Below, piece after piece: positions 31,175 to 39,424 of a stretch of DNA of 64,000 nucleotides. The stretch spans positions 25,647 to 89,646 of the forward strand of contig JBCDFA010000002.1 in NCBI GenBank assembly GCA_039178835.1, in the 5' to 3' direction. The notes beneath the pieces were generated by a model, which saw only the letters and a list, made by a program, of their open reading frames with translations, was not told where the DNA came from and ran no database searches. Source of the DNA: AL-N1 sp039178835. Its GTDB lineage: Bacteria; Chloroflexota; Chloroflexia; Chloroflexales; Roseiflexaceae. Each line of letters opens with the position of its first letter. Within the stretch, counting starts at the first letter, position 1. A program made the position numbers and the translations under genes.

Positions 31175-31911
31175 GCAAAGGGTTATTCATCACCGGAACC
31201 GACACCGAAGTTGGCAAGACTATTGTCACAGCACTGCTGGCAGTAGCGCTGGCCGAGCGTGGACTGCGCGTGGGAGTTATGAAGCCAGCCGAGAGCGGGT
31301 GCCCACTCGAAAATGGACGGTTGGCCCCACAGGATGCACAGTTCCTCAAGCAAGTCTCTGGATGTACCACACCACTAGAGGTTATCAACCCCTACACCTT
31401 TGCACCGCCTCTGACTCCCGCACTGGCCGCCGAACAAGCAGGTGTCACGATTGATCTTGAACACATCCGCACCTGTTATGAACAATTAGTTGAACAGCAT
31501 GATGTGGTCCTGGTGGAGGGTGCAGGCGGACTGTTAGCGCCTTTGACGGCGACACACTCGATGCGGGATCTCGCTGTCATGTTGGACCTCCCTGTGCTGG
31601 TGGTTGCAGCCAATGTGCTTGGTGTCATCAACCACACGGCGCTCACTGTCACCGTAGCGCAACAGGTGACCTCAGTGGTAGGTATCGTACTCAATACACC
31701 CCAAACTCGCGATGATTTGGCAGTAGAGAGCAATGCCGAGTCGTTACGCCGTTGGGGCGGTGCACCGCTGCTAGGCAATGTAGCACACCTGACAACCTTT
31801 GAACCATCAACACTCAAAACTCATAGCACGTCTATCGACACCACCACACTGCTGGAAACACTCAGATTCGACATGGGGCAGATCGCCTCATCTGTACCAA
31901 CAAGGAGCTAA
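31171..31911 (+). CDS. bioD: ATP-dependent dethiobiotin synthetase (BioD)
   Basis: A 246-aa P-loop enzyme that closes the ureido ring of dethiobiotin from diaminononanoate, CO2 and ATP. GTDTEVGKT at residues 9-17 is the BioD-type Walker A motif. MKPAESG gives the catalytic lysine of the KPxxSG motif, and LVEGAGGLLAPL is the conserved metal and ATP site. It overlaps bioA by ATGA, and the bioB ATG follows one base after its stop, so the three genes are tightly coupled. Confidence 0.94.
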   Translation: MSKGLFITGTDTEVGKTIVTALLAVALAERGLRVGVMKPAESGCPLENGRLAPQDAQFLKQVSGCTTPLEVINPYTFAPPLTPALAAEQAGVTIDLEHIRTCYEQLVEQHDVVLVEGAGGLLAPLTATHSMRDLAVMLDLPVLVVAANVLGVINHTALTVTVAQQVTSVVGIVLNTPQTRDDLAVESNAESLRRWGGAPLLGNVAHLTTFEPSTLKTHSTSIDTTTLLETLRFDMGQIASSVPTRS

Positions 31912-31912
31912 G

Positions 31913-32956
31913 ATGTCCTTTCATACATTAGCTGACCAATCAATTGCTGACATAACACTATCATATGATGCATGCCTTGACGTACTTCAATGCCCGGACG
32001 AGCATATCCTTGAGCTTCTGGATGCGGCATATCGGGTACGACGCCATTTCTGTGGCAATCGTGTCCATCTCCACATGCTCATCAACGCCAAGAGTGGGCT
32101 CTGTCCCGAGGATTGCCACTACTGCTCCCAATCAAAAATCTCGACTGCCGAGATCGAACGTTACCCGCTGGTAGGTACGGAGCAATTGCTAGAGGGCGCC
32201 CGTAAAGCCAAAGAGGCACAGAGTCGTCGTTACTGCATTGCGCTGAGCACCCGTGGCGCAACCGATCACGAAATTGCCAAGCTGTCAGCAGCAGTGCGCG
32301 AGATTAGAGCGAACGTTGATATCAATATCTGTTGCAGCGTCGGGCTTATCTCCGAGGCACAGGCGCAGGAACTCTACGATGCAGGAGTAGAGCAGATCAA
32401 TCATAATCTGAATACGAGTGAGCGCTACTATGCTTCCATCTGCACCACACACACCTACCAGGATCGCCTCAACACCTTGCAGGCTGCGCGACGTGTCGGT
32501 TTGACCTTGTGTACGGGAGCTATCTTTGGGCAAGGCGAAACCCAGGAAGATATCATTGATGTGGGGCTTGCGCTACGCGAACTCAACCCACAATCGATTC
32601 CCGTTAATTTCTTGATCGCTATGGAAGGAACACCACTAGCAGGGATCAATTATTTGAAACCGTATGATTGTCTGCGGATTCTGTGCCTGATGCGCTTACT
32701 CAACCCACGCCAGGAGATTCGCGTGTCTGCTGGTCGGGAAGCACATATTCGCTCGCTCCAGCCATTAGCACTCTTTCCCGCGAACTCAGTATTTGTCTCA
32801 GGATACCTGACCAGCGGTGGGCAGGACTATGAAGAAACACGCACAATGATTACCGATATGGGCTTTGAGATCGAAGAAGCACCACATACAGACGCAGCAC
32901 CAGATACGCAAGACAATAGTCGTATGTTAAAAACGACTTTCACAACTAGCATTTGA
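31913..32956 (+). CDS. bioB: Biotin synthase (BioB)
   Basis: A 347-aa radical-SAM enzyme that inserts sulfur into dethiobiotin. The [4Fe-4S] motif is C64-P-E-D-C68-H-Y-C71. The NLNTSERYY and ICTTHTYQDRL stretches and the RVSAGRE segment, with the arginine near the auxiliary cluster, are typical. The start is the ATG after CAAGGAG, not the 38-codon longer frame that runs into bioD. Only bioF, A, D and B are clustered; no bioC, bioH or pimeloyl-forming gene is nearby. A promoter for the next gene begins inside the stop region. Confidence 0.95.
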   Translation: MSFHTLADQSIADITLSYDACLDVLQCPDEHILELLDAAYRVRRHFCGNRVHLHMLINAKSGLCPEDCHYCSQSKISTAEIERYPLVGTEQLLEGARKAKEAQSRRYCIALSTRGATDHEIAKLSAAVREIRANVDINICCSVGLISEAQAQELYDAGVEQINHNLNTSERYYASICTTHTYQDRLNTLQAARRVGLTLCTGAIFGQGETQEDIIDVGLALRELNPQSIPVNFLIAMEGTPLAGINYLKPYDCLRILCLMRLLNPRQEIRVSAGREAHIRSLQPLALFPANSVFVSGYLTSGGQDYEETRTMITDMGFEIEEAPHTDAAPDTQDNSRMLKTTFTTSI

Positions 32957-32982
32957 CGCTCATTTTTAATATATGCTATATT
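32953..32982 (+). promoter_or_regulatory. Promoter of the ANTAR regulator gene
   Basis: TTGACG, 18-bp spacer, TATATT, overlapping the bioB stop codon. The transcript would start about 110 bases before the ANTAR start codon, allowing independent expression. Confidence 0.5.
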
Positions 32983-33096
32983 GTGTATTCATAGTCATAC
33001 ATTTCAAGACTTTATTGTGTTCATGTGTATTTATTCAATCTCCCAAACCGTACATGTCCACGACGGTAATTCCTTTACACTATGGAAGGGGATGAT

Positions 33097-33693
33097 ATGT
33101 CAAAACAGATACGTTTGATCATTGCCGACGACGAGTCGCTCATCCGCATGAACTTAAAAGAGACGTTGACAGGTCTTGGATATATCGTGATTGGCGAAGC
33201 AGGAGATGGTGCGTCTGTCATTCATCAGGCTCGTCTTTTGCGGCCAGATCTGGTCATTATGGATATTAAGATGCCTAAACTAGATGGCATTCAGGCGGCG
33301 AAGATATTGACAGAGGAGAACATTGCACCAGTTCTCTTGCTCACTGCTTACGCCGACCAGGAATTGGTAGAGCGTGCTACAGAAGTGGGTGTCGCAAACT
33401 ACCTAGTCAAACCTGTGCGCGACTCAGATCTTGTGCCAGCGATCAAAATCGCGTTGAGTCGGTTTGCTGAATTTCAGGACATGACTAATGAGATCAAAGA
33501 TCTGAAAGAGGCGATTGAAACTCGTAAGATTGTTGAACGCGCCAAAGGGCTGCTCATGGATACCCAGGGGTTGAAAGAACGAGAAGCGTATCGGAAGATG
33601 CAGCAAACCGCAATGAATACTCGGAAATCGCTGCAAGAAGTGGCGCAGGCCATCTTACTTGCGGCACAGATTGATCAAAAACTGGAATCCTGA
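33097..33693 (+). CDS. ANTAR-domain response regulator
   Basis: A 198-aa two-domain regulator. Residues 4-118 are a CheY-like receiver with acidic D11-D12, phospho-acceptor D56 (LVIMDIKMP), T83 and K105 (YLVKPV). Residues 125-190 are an ANTAR domain (ETRKIVERAKGLLMDTQGLKEREAYRKMQQTAM), which in this family binds paired RNA hairpins in nascent mRNA and blocks termination when phosphorylated. The ATG after AAGGGGATGAT is chosen over one five codons upstream. No histidine kinase is adjacent, so its partner is elsewhere. Targets are unknown. Confidence 0.92.
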   Translation: MSKQIRLIIADDESLIRMNLKETLTGLGYIVIGEAGDGASVIHQARLLRPDLVIMDIKMPKLDGIQAAKILTEENIAPVLLLTAYADQELVERATEVGVANYLVKPVRDSDLVPAIKIALSRFAEFQDMTNEIKDLKEAIETRKIVERAKGLLMDTQGLKEREAYRKMQQTAMNTRKSLQEVAQAILLAAQIDQKLES

Positions 33694-33701
33694 CACACGG
33701 A

Positions 33702-33746
33702 TCGGCAGGTTGGCCTGTAGACTAACTGACAAGGTAGACCTGCCGA
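33702..33746. terminator. Hairpin between convergent ANTAR and glpX genes
   Basis: TCGGCAGGT and ACCTGCCGA form a 9-bp stem with a 27-base partly paired loop in the 57-base gap. There is no clear T-tract, so termination activity is inferred from position. Confidence 0.55.
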
Positions 33747-33750
33747 CAAC

Positions 33751-34728
33751 CTATTCTCCTGATTCAAGCACATGTTCAGCGATAATCAAACGGCGTGAAC
33801 CTGTATCGCTCCGCAGCACCAACGATTGCGTCTGTGCATGATCACCACGATAACGCACCCCCTCCAACAGTGGGCCATCGGTAATACCCGTGGCCGAGAA
33901 AAACACCCGATTACTGGAAATCAACTGATCACACGTCAGAATTTGGCGCGTATCGAGGCCGGCTTCTTTGACTGCGAGTCGTTCCACAGCACTCTGAGGT
34001 GCCAAACGGCCAAGCATTGCTCCACCAAGCGCTTTCACGCCACACGCGGCAACCATACCTTCAGGAACGCCACCAATACCCATAAGAATATCGACCTTGC
34101 TATCGGGTGAGGCTGCCATAAGCGCACCAGCAGTATCGCCATCAGAACGCAGCATGACCCGTGCACCAGCCAGCCGGATCTCTTCGATGAGTTCCGCATG
34201 GCGTGGACGGTCTAGCACAAATACAATGAGGTCGCGTACTGTCTTCTGCTTGATCCGCGCAATCAAGGCCAGTGTCCAGGCAGCCGGAGCATCCATACAC
34301 TCAGCGACGAGCGAGTCGCGTGCCTCACGTGCCACCACAATTTTTTCCATGTAAATAGCCGGTTTGGGAGACCACATGGTGCCACGTGGTGCCGCTGCCG
34401 CTATTGCCACTGCCCCAGGGCGGCCCTGAACTAATAAACTCCTCCCATCAATAGGATCAACAACGACATCCATCGCAGGTCCTTGACCAGTACCAACCTG
34501 CCGATTTGTTTCGAGCAAAGTGCGGGTGGCCAATTTCTCTTCCTCACCAATCACGATGCGACCATCGAACTCAAGCATATCAAGCGACTGAGCCATTGCT
34601 TGTGTTGCTGCCAGATCCGCCTCATCGCGCTTACCGACACCCATCCAGCGACCAGCAACACACGCGGCTGTTTCAGTCACCCGCACCAGATCAAACCCCC
34701 AATTGCGAAAGGAAGTGAGTTTGCTCAT
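33751..34728 (-). CDS. glpX: Fructose-1,6-bisphosphatase class II (GlpX)
   Basis: A 325-aa GlpX-type phosphatase that hydrolyses fructose-1,6-bisphosphate in gluconeogenesis (sedoheptulose bisphosphate in some relatives). Metal-binding residues are recognisable in GEEEK, in VVDPIDG with D91 and D94, and in SDGDTAGA and GIGGVPEG. The usual DPI(D/E)GT is DPIDGRS here, a substitution beside the metal site. The start is the ATG six bases after AGGAGG. It overlaps the end of sulP, so the two are cotranscribed. Confidence 0.92.
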   Translation of the reverse strand: MSKLTSFRNWGFDLVRVTETAACVAGRWMGVGKRDEADLAATQAMAQSLDMLEFDGRIVIGEEEKLATRTLLETNRQVGTGQGPAMDVVVDPIDGRSLLVQGRPGAVAIAAAAPRGTMWSPKPAIYMEKIVVAREARDSLVAECMDAPAAWTLALIARIKQKTVRDLIVFVLDRPRHAELIEEIRLAGARVMLRSDGDTAGALMAASPDSKVDILMGIGGVPEGMVAACGVKALGGAMLGRLAPQSAVERLAVKEAGLDTRQILTCDQLISSNRVFFSATGITDGPLLEGVRYRGDHAQTQSLVLRSDTGSRRLIIAEHVLESGE

Positions 34729-36866
34729 CATGTCCCTCCTGTGTCGCATTCGTCAACTGCGGCCAGCAAACCAGCCGACTCCCAGGCCAGCATGCCTCCC
34801 TGCAAAACCTTGATATTGGTATAACCCATGTCTCGTGCGATAGCAAATACCCGTGCGCTGCGCCGGCCACCACGGCACACCAACACAACAGAACGGCTAC
34901 GTGGCATTTGTTGGATGTTTGTGATGACCTTCGTAAATGGTATAAGGCGTGCCTGTGGGACATGTCCCTGGCGAAACTCACGTGGTTCACGGACATCAAT
35001 TACAAGCGGGGCATTATCTTCACGTAACGAGTGCCACAGATTGGCTGGAGTTACCTCGTCAACATCATCTGCCAGTAATTCATCATAAAGAGGGATTTCA
35101 ACCGGGTAATCTGGACGTGGTAGATTCTGGCACTCACGAAAGACCCGCACATTACTCTCGTAAATACAGATGGCTGGATCTAACACACGATAGAACAGAT
35201 ATTCAATAGCTGTATCCTCATCAAGAAAGTGATCATGTCCCAGGAAATCACAAAACTTTGTGGATTGCATGACATTCCACACTGGATCGCGAATACTGAC
35301 TAGATATACATCTCCACCTTGATCACGATACATACGAATCACATTTTCGAGCATGCGAATACCACTGATGTCGCAGTGTTGAACGCTTTGCAACCGTAAG
35401 AGCAAGAATCGCTGGCTACTATTGCGTGCATGATGCCGACAGATCGTTTCCTCCACATGATTGACTGCGCCAAAATAGAGATCACCTAGAATATCGATGA
35501 TGGCCAATTGCGGGCACTCTGGCTTCTGTGGTTGATGAGTCCAATGGCGAAACGCGTCATCGGGAACAACGGAATGCACGCGAGGCATGCTTGTTTTCAT
35601 GATGTAGTAGGCCAGGGCCATAATGATACCAATCAGTACGGCGAACTGGAGTGGAAGGAGTAAGGTGGCGAACAACGTGACCACCATAATCACAGCATCC
35701 CCACGCGCCCCGTGCCAGATACGTACCATCGCTTTGCGATCAACCATGCTGATTGCGATAACAATGAGCACTGCCGCCAGGGCTGCCCGTGGAACGTACG
35801 CCGTCAGAGGAGCCAGAAAAAGCATTCCAATCAATACAATAAGACCAGAGAATACCGCAGCCATGGGTGTTCTGGCACCTACCCGATAATTGAGCGCAGA
35901 TCGATTGAATGACCCTGAACAGGGATAGCCAGAGAGCAATCCACTCGCAATGTTGGCCAAACCCTGACCGATAAATTCCTGATTGCTGTCAATACGCTGA
36001 CCGCTCTGGGTAGCAATCGAGCGAGCAATGGCAGTCGCTTCCACCAAACCGATAGTGGCCAAAGCGAGTGCGCCTGTCGAAAGTTCACCAATCAATGTCA
36101 GATCTACCAACGAAATCTGGGCCAGAGCAGGCAGACCTCCCGGTAATGGGCCAAGAATAACGACTCCCTCACGCTCAAGCTGGAACATCCACACCATACC
36201 TGCCCCTAACCCCAGACCAAGCAAAGGGGCTGGTATCTTAGGAGCCAATCGTCGCGCTCCAATGATTGCGCCAATGGTGACAGCGCCAATTGCAAGACTG
36301 GGAAGGTGTATATCAGGAATATGCAAAGCCACTTGCTGTAATGTACTAAGTACCCCAGGACCAGCACCAGCCTCCAAACGTAACAGATGGTTAATCTGTC
36401 CAACACAAATAAGCACACCTGCCCCAGCAGTAAAACCAATCACGACCGAGTCAGAAACAAAATTGACCAACACCCCAAGGCGTGCTATCCCCATAATGAG
36501 GCGAAAGACGCCAACCATCACAGCCAACACCCCTGCCGCAGCAATGAAGGTAGGGGTGCCAGGTTCAGCTATCGGCAGCAGGGTTGAAAGAACGAGAATC
36601 GATGCCGTATTTGTCGGGCCACTATGTAGATGGTTGGAGGACCCCCACAGACCACCAATGATAGCGACAACCACCGCCGAGTACAGACCCATTTCAGGTG
36701 GCAAACCAGCCAGAAGTGCAAAGGCAATCGCCTGTGGAATAAGCACCACGCCAACAGTCAACCCAGCAACACTATCAGCACGTACATTATCGATGCGGTA
36801 TGAACGTAAGAGATTGACAGGTCGCAAAAACACGGATGGAACTGTTTGAAGACTCGTCAACATCAT
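34728..36866 (-). CDS. SulP family anion transporter with STAS and rhodanese domains
   Basis: A 712-aa membrane protein. Residues 1-430 are the SulP transport domain (VLIPQAIAFALLAGLPPEMGLYSA, the family signature), which moves sulfate, bicarbonate or other anions. Residues about 440-570 are a cytosolic STAS domain. The C-terminal 100 residues are a rhodanese domain with active-site C664 in CRGGRRS, ending in VLQGGMLAWESAG. A rhodanese fused to SulP suggests a link between anion uptake and sulfur handling, though substrates cannot be read from sequence. Translation is coupled to glpX. It is divergent from the delta-60 gene. Confidence 0.9.
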   Translation of the reverse strand: MMLTSLQTVPSVFLRPVNLLRSYRIDNVRADSVAGLTVGVVLIPQAIAFALLAGLPPEMGLYSAVVVAIIGGLWGSSNHLHSGPTNTASILVLSTLLPIAEPGTPTFIAAAGVLAVMVGVFRLIMGIARLGVLVNFVSDSVVIGFTAGAGVLICVGQINHLLRLEAGAGPGVLSTLQQVALHIPDIHLPSLAIGAVTIGAIIGARRLAPKIPAPLLGLGLGAGMVWMFQLEREGVVILGPLPGGLPALAQISLVDLTLIGELSTGALALATIGLVEATAIARSIATQSGQRIDSNQEFIGQGLANIASGLLSGYPCSGSFNRSALNYRVGARTPMAAVFSGLIVLIGMLFLAPLTAYVPRAALAAVLIVIAISMVDRKAMVRIWHGARGDAVIMVVTLFATLLLPLQFAVLIGIIMALAYYIMKTSMPRVHSVVPDDAFRHWTHQPQKPECPQLAIIDILGDLYFGAVNHVEETICRHHARNSSQRFLLLRLQSVQHCDISGIRMLENVIRMYRDQGGDVYLVSIRDPVWNVMQSTKFCDFLGHDHFLDEDTAIEYLFYRVLDPAICIYESNVRVFRECQNLPRPDYPVEIPLYDELLADDVDEVTPANLWHSLREDNAPLVIDVREPREFRQGHVPQARLIPFTKVITNIQQMPRSRSVVLVCRGGRRSARVFAIARDMGYTNIKVLQGGMLAWESAGLLAAVDECDTGGT

Positions 36867-37238
36867 TATGGTTCCTATACTACGAAGTAGACACTCGAGG
36901 ATGAGAGGTCAACCCTGCATCATTCTACCACTAATGCCTTGTGTAACACAGTAGAAAGGCACAGCTATTCACATCAGATTACTATACAAAGAAGTACAAT
37001 TTAATTCTCCAGTCAGTTTCATCCACATTGGATTGAGCATTGGTCAAAATAAGCCTTTTCTTTTATAATGTGATTCGTCCTTAGAGTAGTAGAGATATGT
37101 TCACCATTAGAATCGTTTCACCCACAACCCTTGACGGGATCAGGCTCCTGTTGTAGCAGCCACTATGGGTGGAGTTCGCTGGTTTACAGTTATTGAGTGT
37201 AGCCCATACCAAAGGTGGTGTGGATAAGGAGATTCATC
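36867..37238. other. 372-bp divergent promoter region
   Basis: Between sulP (minus) and the delta-60 gene (plus). TATAAT at 37064-37069 with TTGGTC 18 bases upstream is a candidate plus-strand promoter, leaving a long leader of about 165 bases. The near-palindrome TGTGTAACACA lies toward the sulP side. No small gene is seen. The mirror copy is 1117-1488. Confidence 0.45.
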
Positions 37239-38603
37239 ATGTCAATGACGCATGTTGTCGCAGTCGCCATCCTAGTGACCTTGTTCGCCGTTACCACTAT
37301 CCCTGGTCACGCCCAGCTTCCCACAAACACGCACACCAGCCCTGAAACCGAACGCCCTGCCGACGATCTCGACCCCGCCTTTGGCACCAATGGTCGTATC
37401 ATTTCCAATCTCACCAACAGTACGGATGCTGCTGATGCCGTTGTGTTGCCCGATGATCGTATTCTCGTTCTGGGCACCCTCTTCTATCCAGAAGGATCAA
37501 CAGATGGCGAGGGTAGCGACTTGATGTTGATGCGCTTTACTAGCGATGGGGTACCCGATCCTACCTTTGGCGAGAATGGCATTGCAACAGCAAATGTCGC
37601 ACAGAATGATAAGGCAAGCAAGCTGATTATCCAACCCGATAATAAAATTATTGTTATGGGACAAAACTCAGTCGGGACAGTGGAATTGGCACGATTTAAT
37701 CCTGATGGAAGCCTCGACACAACTTTTGGAAATGGTGGTAGTACGCAAACATGGTTTAATGCACATCTTTTCATCTCAGACTACATTGAAATCCAACCTG
37801 ATAATAATATTCTGCTTATAGGTAACATATCTGATTTAGAACCTCAAACCGCACGTTATGGCTTCGCACGTTATGAGCCAGATGGGAACCTTGACATAAA
37901 TTTCGGGAATAATGGACTTCTCATTCCAGATGCAAGCAATCTTGTTCAAGCGGTCACCATCCAGGCAGATGGAAAGATACTTATTGGAGGGGAAACCGCA
38001 CGGTTTGACTCTCAAGACCCAGATATAACAGTAACACGATATAATCCAGATGGTACCAAAGATACAGAGTTCGGAGACGATGGCATTATTACAATGCTAG
38101 CGAATAAAACACTCCAACATCTTCTTTTTCAGGAGAATAATGATCTTCTTGCGGCAATGAGTGTATTGCCAGATGGTGGTTCAATCGATACTGACCGTGA
38201 CATCGCTTTAACCAAATATCGTGCTGATGGCTCAGTTGACCCGGATTTCCGTAGCAACGAAGAATCAAGTATCGGTACTGCGAAAATTGACCAGACACTC
38301 ACTATAACCGTATCATCGACAGGTCAAACTATTCTCGCAGGCACCGCTAGTGAGCTTAATAGTGAGTTCGATATCTTTCTCGTGCGGTACGCCCCGGATG
38401 GCAGCATCGAAGGGGCTATCACCACTGATTTAGGTAGGGAAGAATTTCCTCGCCAGGTGCTTGTCCAGTCCGATGGCAAATTCGTCGTCGTTGGCACTAC
38501 ACAAGACGTTGCAGTGCGTGCTGCAGGTGAATCAGATTTCTTTCTACTGCGGTATCTCAATTCACCCTTCAATCAGGTCTATCTCCCTTTGACAAGTCGC
38601 TAA
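37239..38603 (+). CDS. Secreted delta-60 repeat protein
   Basis: A 454-aa exported protein built from repeats of about 55-60 residues of the 'delta-60' type. Each repeat has a DGxxDxxFGxxG core (for example DGSLDTTFGNGG, DGNLDINFGNNG, DGTKDTEFGDDG) followed by a beta-rich IQPDNKIIVMG-like strand, predicted to form a beta-propeller. MSMTHVVAVAILVTLFAVTT is the signal peptide, with likely cleavage at GHA-Q. The start is the ATG after AAGGAG, eight codons inside the longest frame. Function is unknown; surface or extracellular location is likely. The inverted repeat ends at 38354, inside this gene. Confidence 0.88.
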   Translation: MSMTHVVAVAILVTLFAVTTIPGHAQLPTNTHTSPETERPADDLDPAFGTNGRIISNLTNSTDAADAVVLPDDRILVLGTLFYPEGSTDGEGSDLMLMRFTSDGVPDPTFGENGIATANVAQNDKASKLIIQPDNKIIVMGQNSVGTVELARFNPDGSLDTTFGNGGSTQTWFNAHLFISDYIEIQPDNNILLIGNISDLEPQTARYGFARYEPDGNLDINFGNNGLLIPDASNLVQAVTIQADGKILIGGETARFDSQDPDITVTRYNPDGTKDTEFGDDGIITMLANKTLQHLLFQENNDLLAAMSVLPDGGSIDTDRDIALTKYRADGSVDPDFRSNEESSIGTAKIDQTLTITVSSTGQTILAGTASELNSEFDIFLVRYAPDGSIEGAITTDLGREEFPRQVLVQSDGKFVVVGTTQDVAVRAAGESDFFLLRYLNSPFNQVYLPLTSR

Positions 38604-38668
38604 CACCATACAGTTCGCCGGGCGACCTAATTGGAGTTGCCCAGTGTACTCTCTGCCACTACATCTGC

Positions 38669-38674
38669 TATAAT
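38669..38674 (+). promoter_or_regulatory. Extended -10 promoter of the phytol-kinase-like gene
   Basis: TGCTATAAT is an extended -10 box, 38 bases before the start codon; no -35 is evident. Confidence 0.45.
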
Positions 38675-38711
38675 GAACAACCTATAAGCTCACTGATCCA
38701 TACAAACAACT

Positions 38712-39422
38712 ATGACTGCTCAGGAAATTATCGGACTGATCGTATCCTATGCATATGCGACAGGATTACTCGTTATTGCCGAAGTGTTGCGACGAAAGAT
38801 AGGGGTATCTGCTGAAATCACACGCAAGTTTGTCCATATTGGTGCTGGCATGTGGGTCTTCGGTATTCTGCTACTCTTCGACCGCTGGCAAATCGGCATC
38901 ATTCCCTTTGCCACATTTATTATCGTCAACTTTGTTATCTACCGCTATCGCCTTGCTGCATCGCTCCACGACAACCGTAATTCGCCAGGAACCGTCTACT
39001 TCGCGGCGGTTATCACTCTATTGTTTGGGCTGTTGTGGCGACCACAGGACAGCGTTGACTTCGTTCCTATCGCTGTCGCCGGGGTGATGGCACTCACCTG
39101 GGGAGATGCACTCGCAGCGCTGGTGGGGCGTCGTTTTGGCCAGCATATCTATCGCATTGGCCAAAGCACCCGATCAGTGGAAGGCTCACTCACACTTTTT
39201 ATTGTGGCTTGTATAACCATCTGGGGAGCCCTTCAATTCCTTCCTGATTCCTCACTCGCCCCAGCAGCCGAACCACTCAGCGCAACACAAATAGTGTTGG
39301 CAACCTTTCTGGGCGCCCTGGCAGCTACCATCGCTGAGGCTGTCTCACCCCATGGTACCGACAACCTGAGTGTGCCTCTCGCAACAGCAGGAACGATCTG
39401 GCTTATCAGTGTTGTGGCTTAG
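38712..39422 (+). CDS. Phytol/dolichol kinase-like integral membrane protein
   Basis: A 236-aa protein with about seven membrane helices, of the SEC59/VTE5-like polyprenol kinase and CTP-transferase group. Conserved blocks: RKFVHIGAGMWVFG near residue 38, WGDALAALVGRRFG, QSTRSVEGSLTLF, and AEAVSPHGTDNLSVPL near the C terminus. Relatives phosphorylate phytol, geranylgeraniol or dolichol with CTP, or act as phosphatidate cytidylyltransferases. The substrate here is undecided. There is no clear ribosome-binding site. It converges with recJ, with two bases between the stops. Confidence 0.8.
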   Translation: MTAQEIIGLIVSYAYATGLLVIAEVLRRKIGVSAEITRKFVHIGAGMWVFGILLLFDRWQIGIIPFATFIIVNFVIYRYRLAASLHDNRNSPGTVYFAAVITLLFGLLWRPQDSVDFVPIAVAGVMALTWGDALAALVGRRFGQHIYRIGQSTRSVEGSLTLFIVACITIWGALQFLPDSSLAPAAEPLSATQIVLATFLGALAATIAEAVSPHGTDNLSVPLATAGTIWLISVVA

Positions 39423-39424
39423 GA

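Larger units (their letters stand above)
1..38354. repeat. 38.35-kb perfect inverted repeat (two 19,177-bp arms, no spacer)
   Basis: Bases 1-19177 are the reverse complement of 19178-38354. The first 14 bases read as the reverse complement of 38341-38354, the bases around 19177/19178 pair directly, and all long ORFs occur as identical pairs whose coordinates sum to 38355. Sequence after 38354 has no partner. Perfect identity over 19 kb, zero spacer and an arm that stops exactly at the first base of the window suggest a fold-back contig end rather than an old duplication. A covalently closed hairpin end read around by sequencing would look the same. A real palindrome of this size would be expected to be unstable in bacteria (SbcCD cleavage). 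Confidence 0.97.

Noticed and set aside
36028..36849. 273-codon open frame antisense to sulP (mirror at 1506-2327)
   Set aside because: It lies wholly over the conserved SulP coding region, and its low-complexity Thr/Ala/Pro/Arg-rich composition is typical of a shadow frame.
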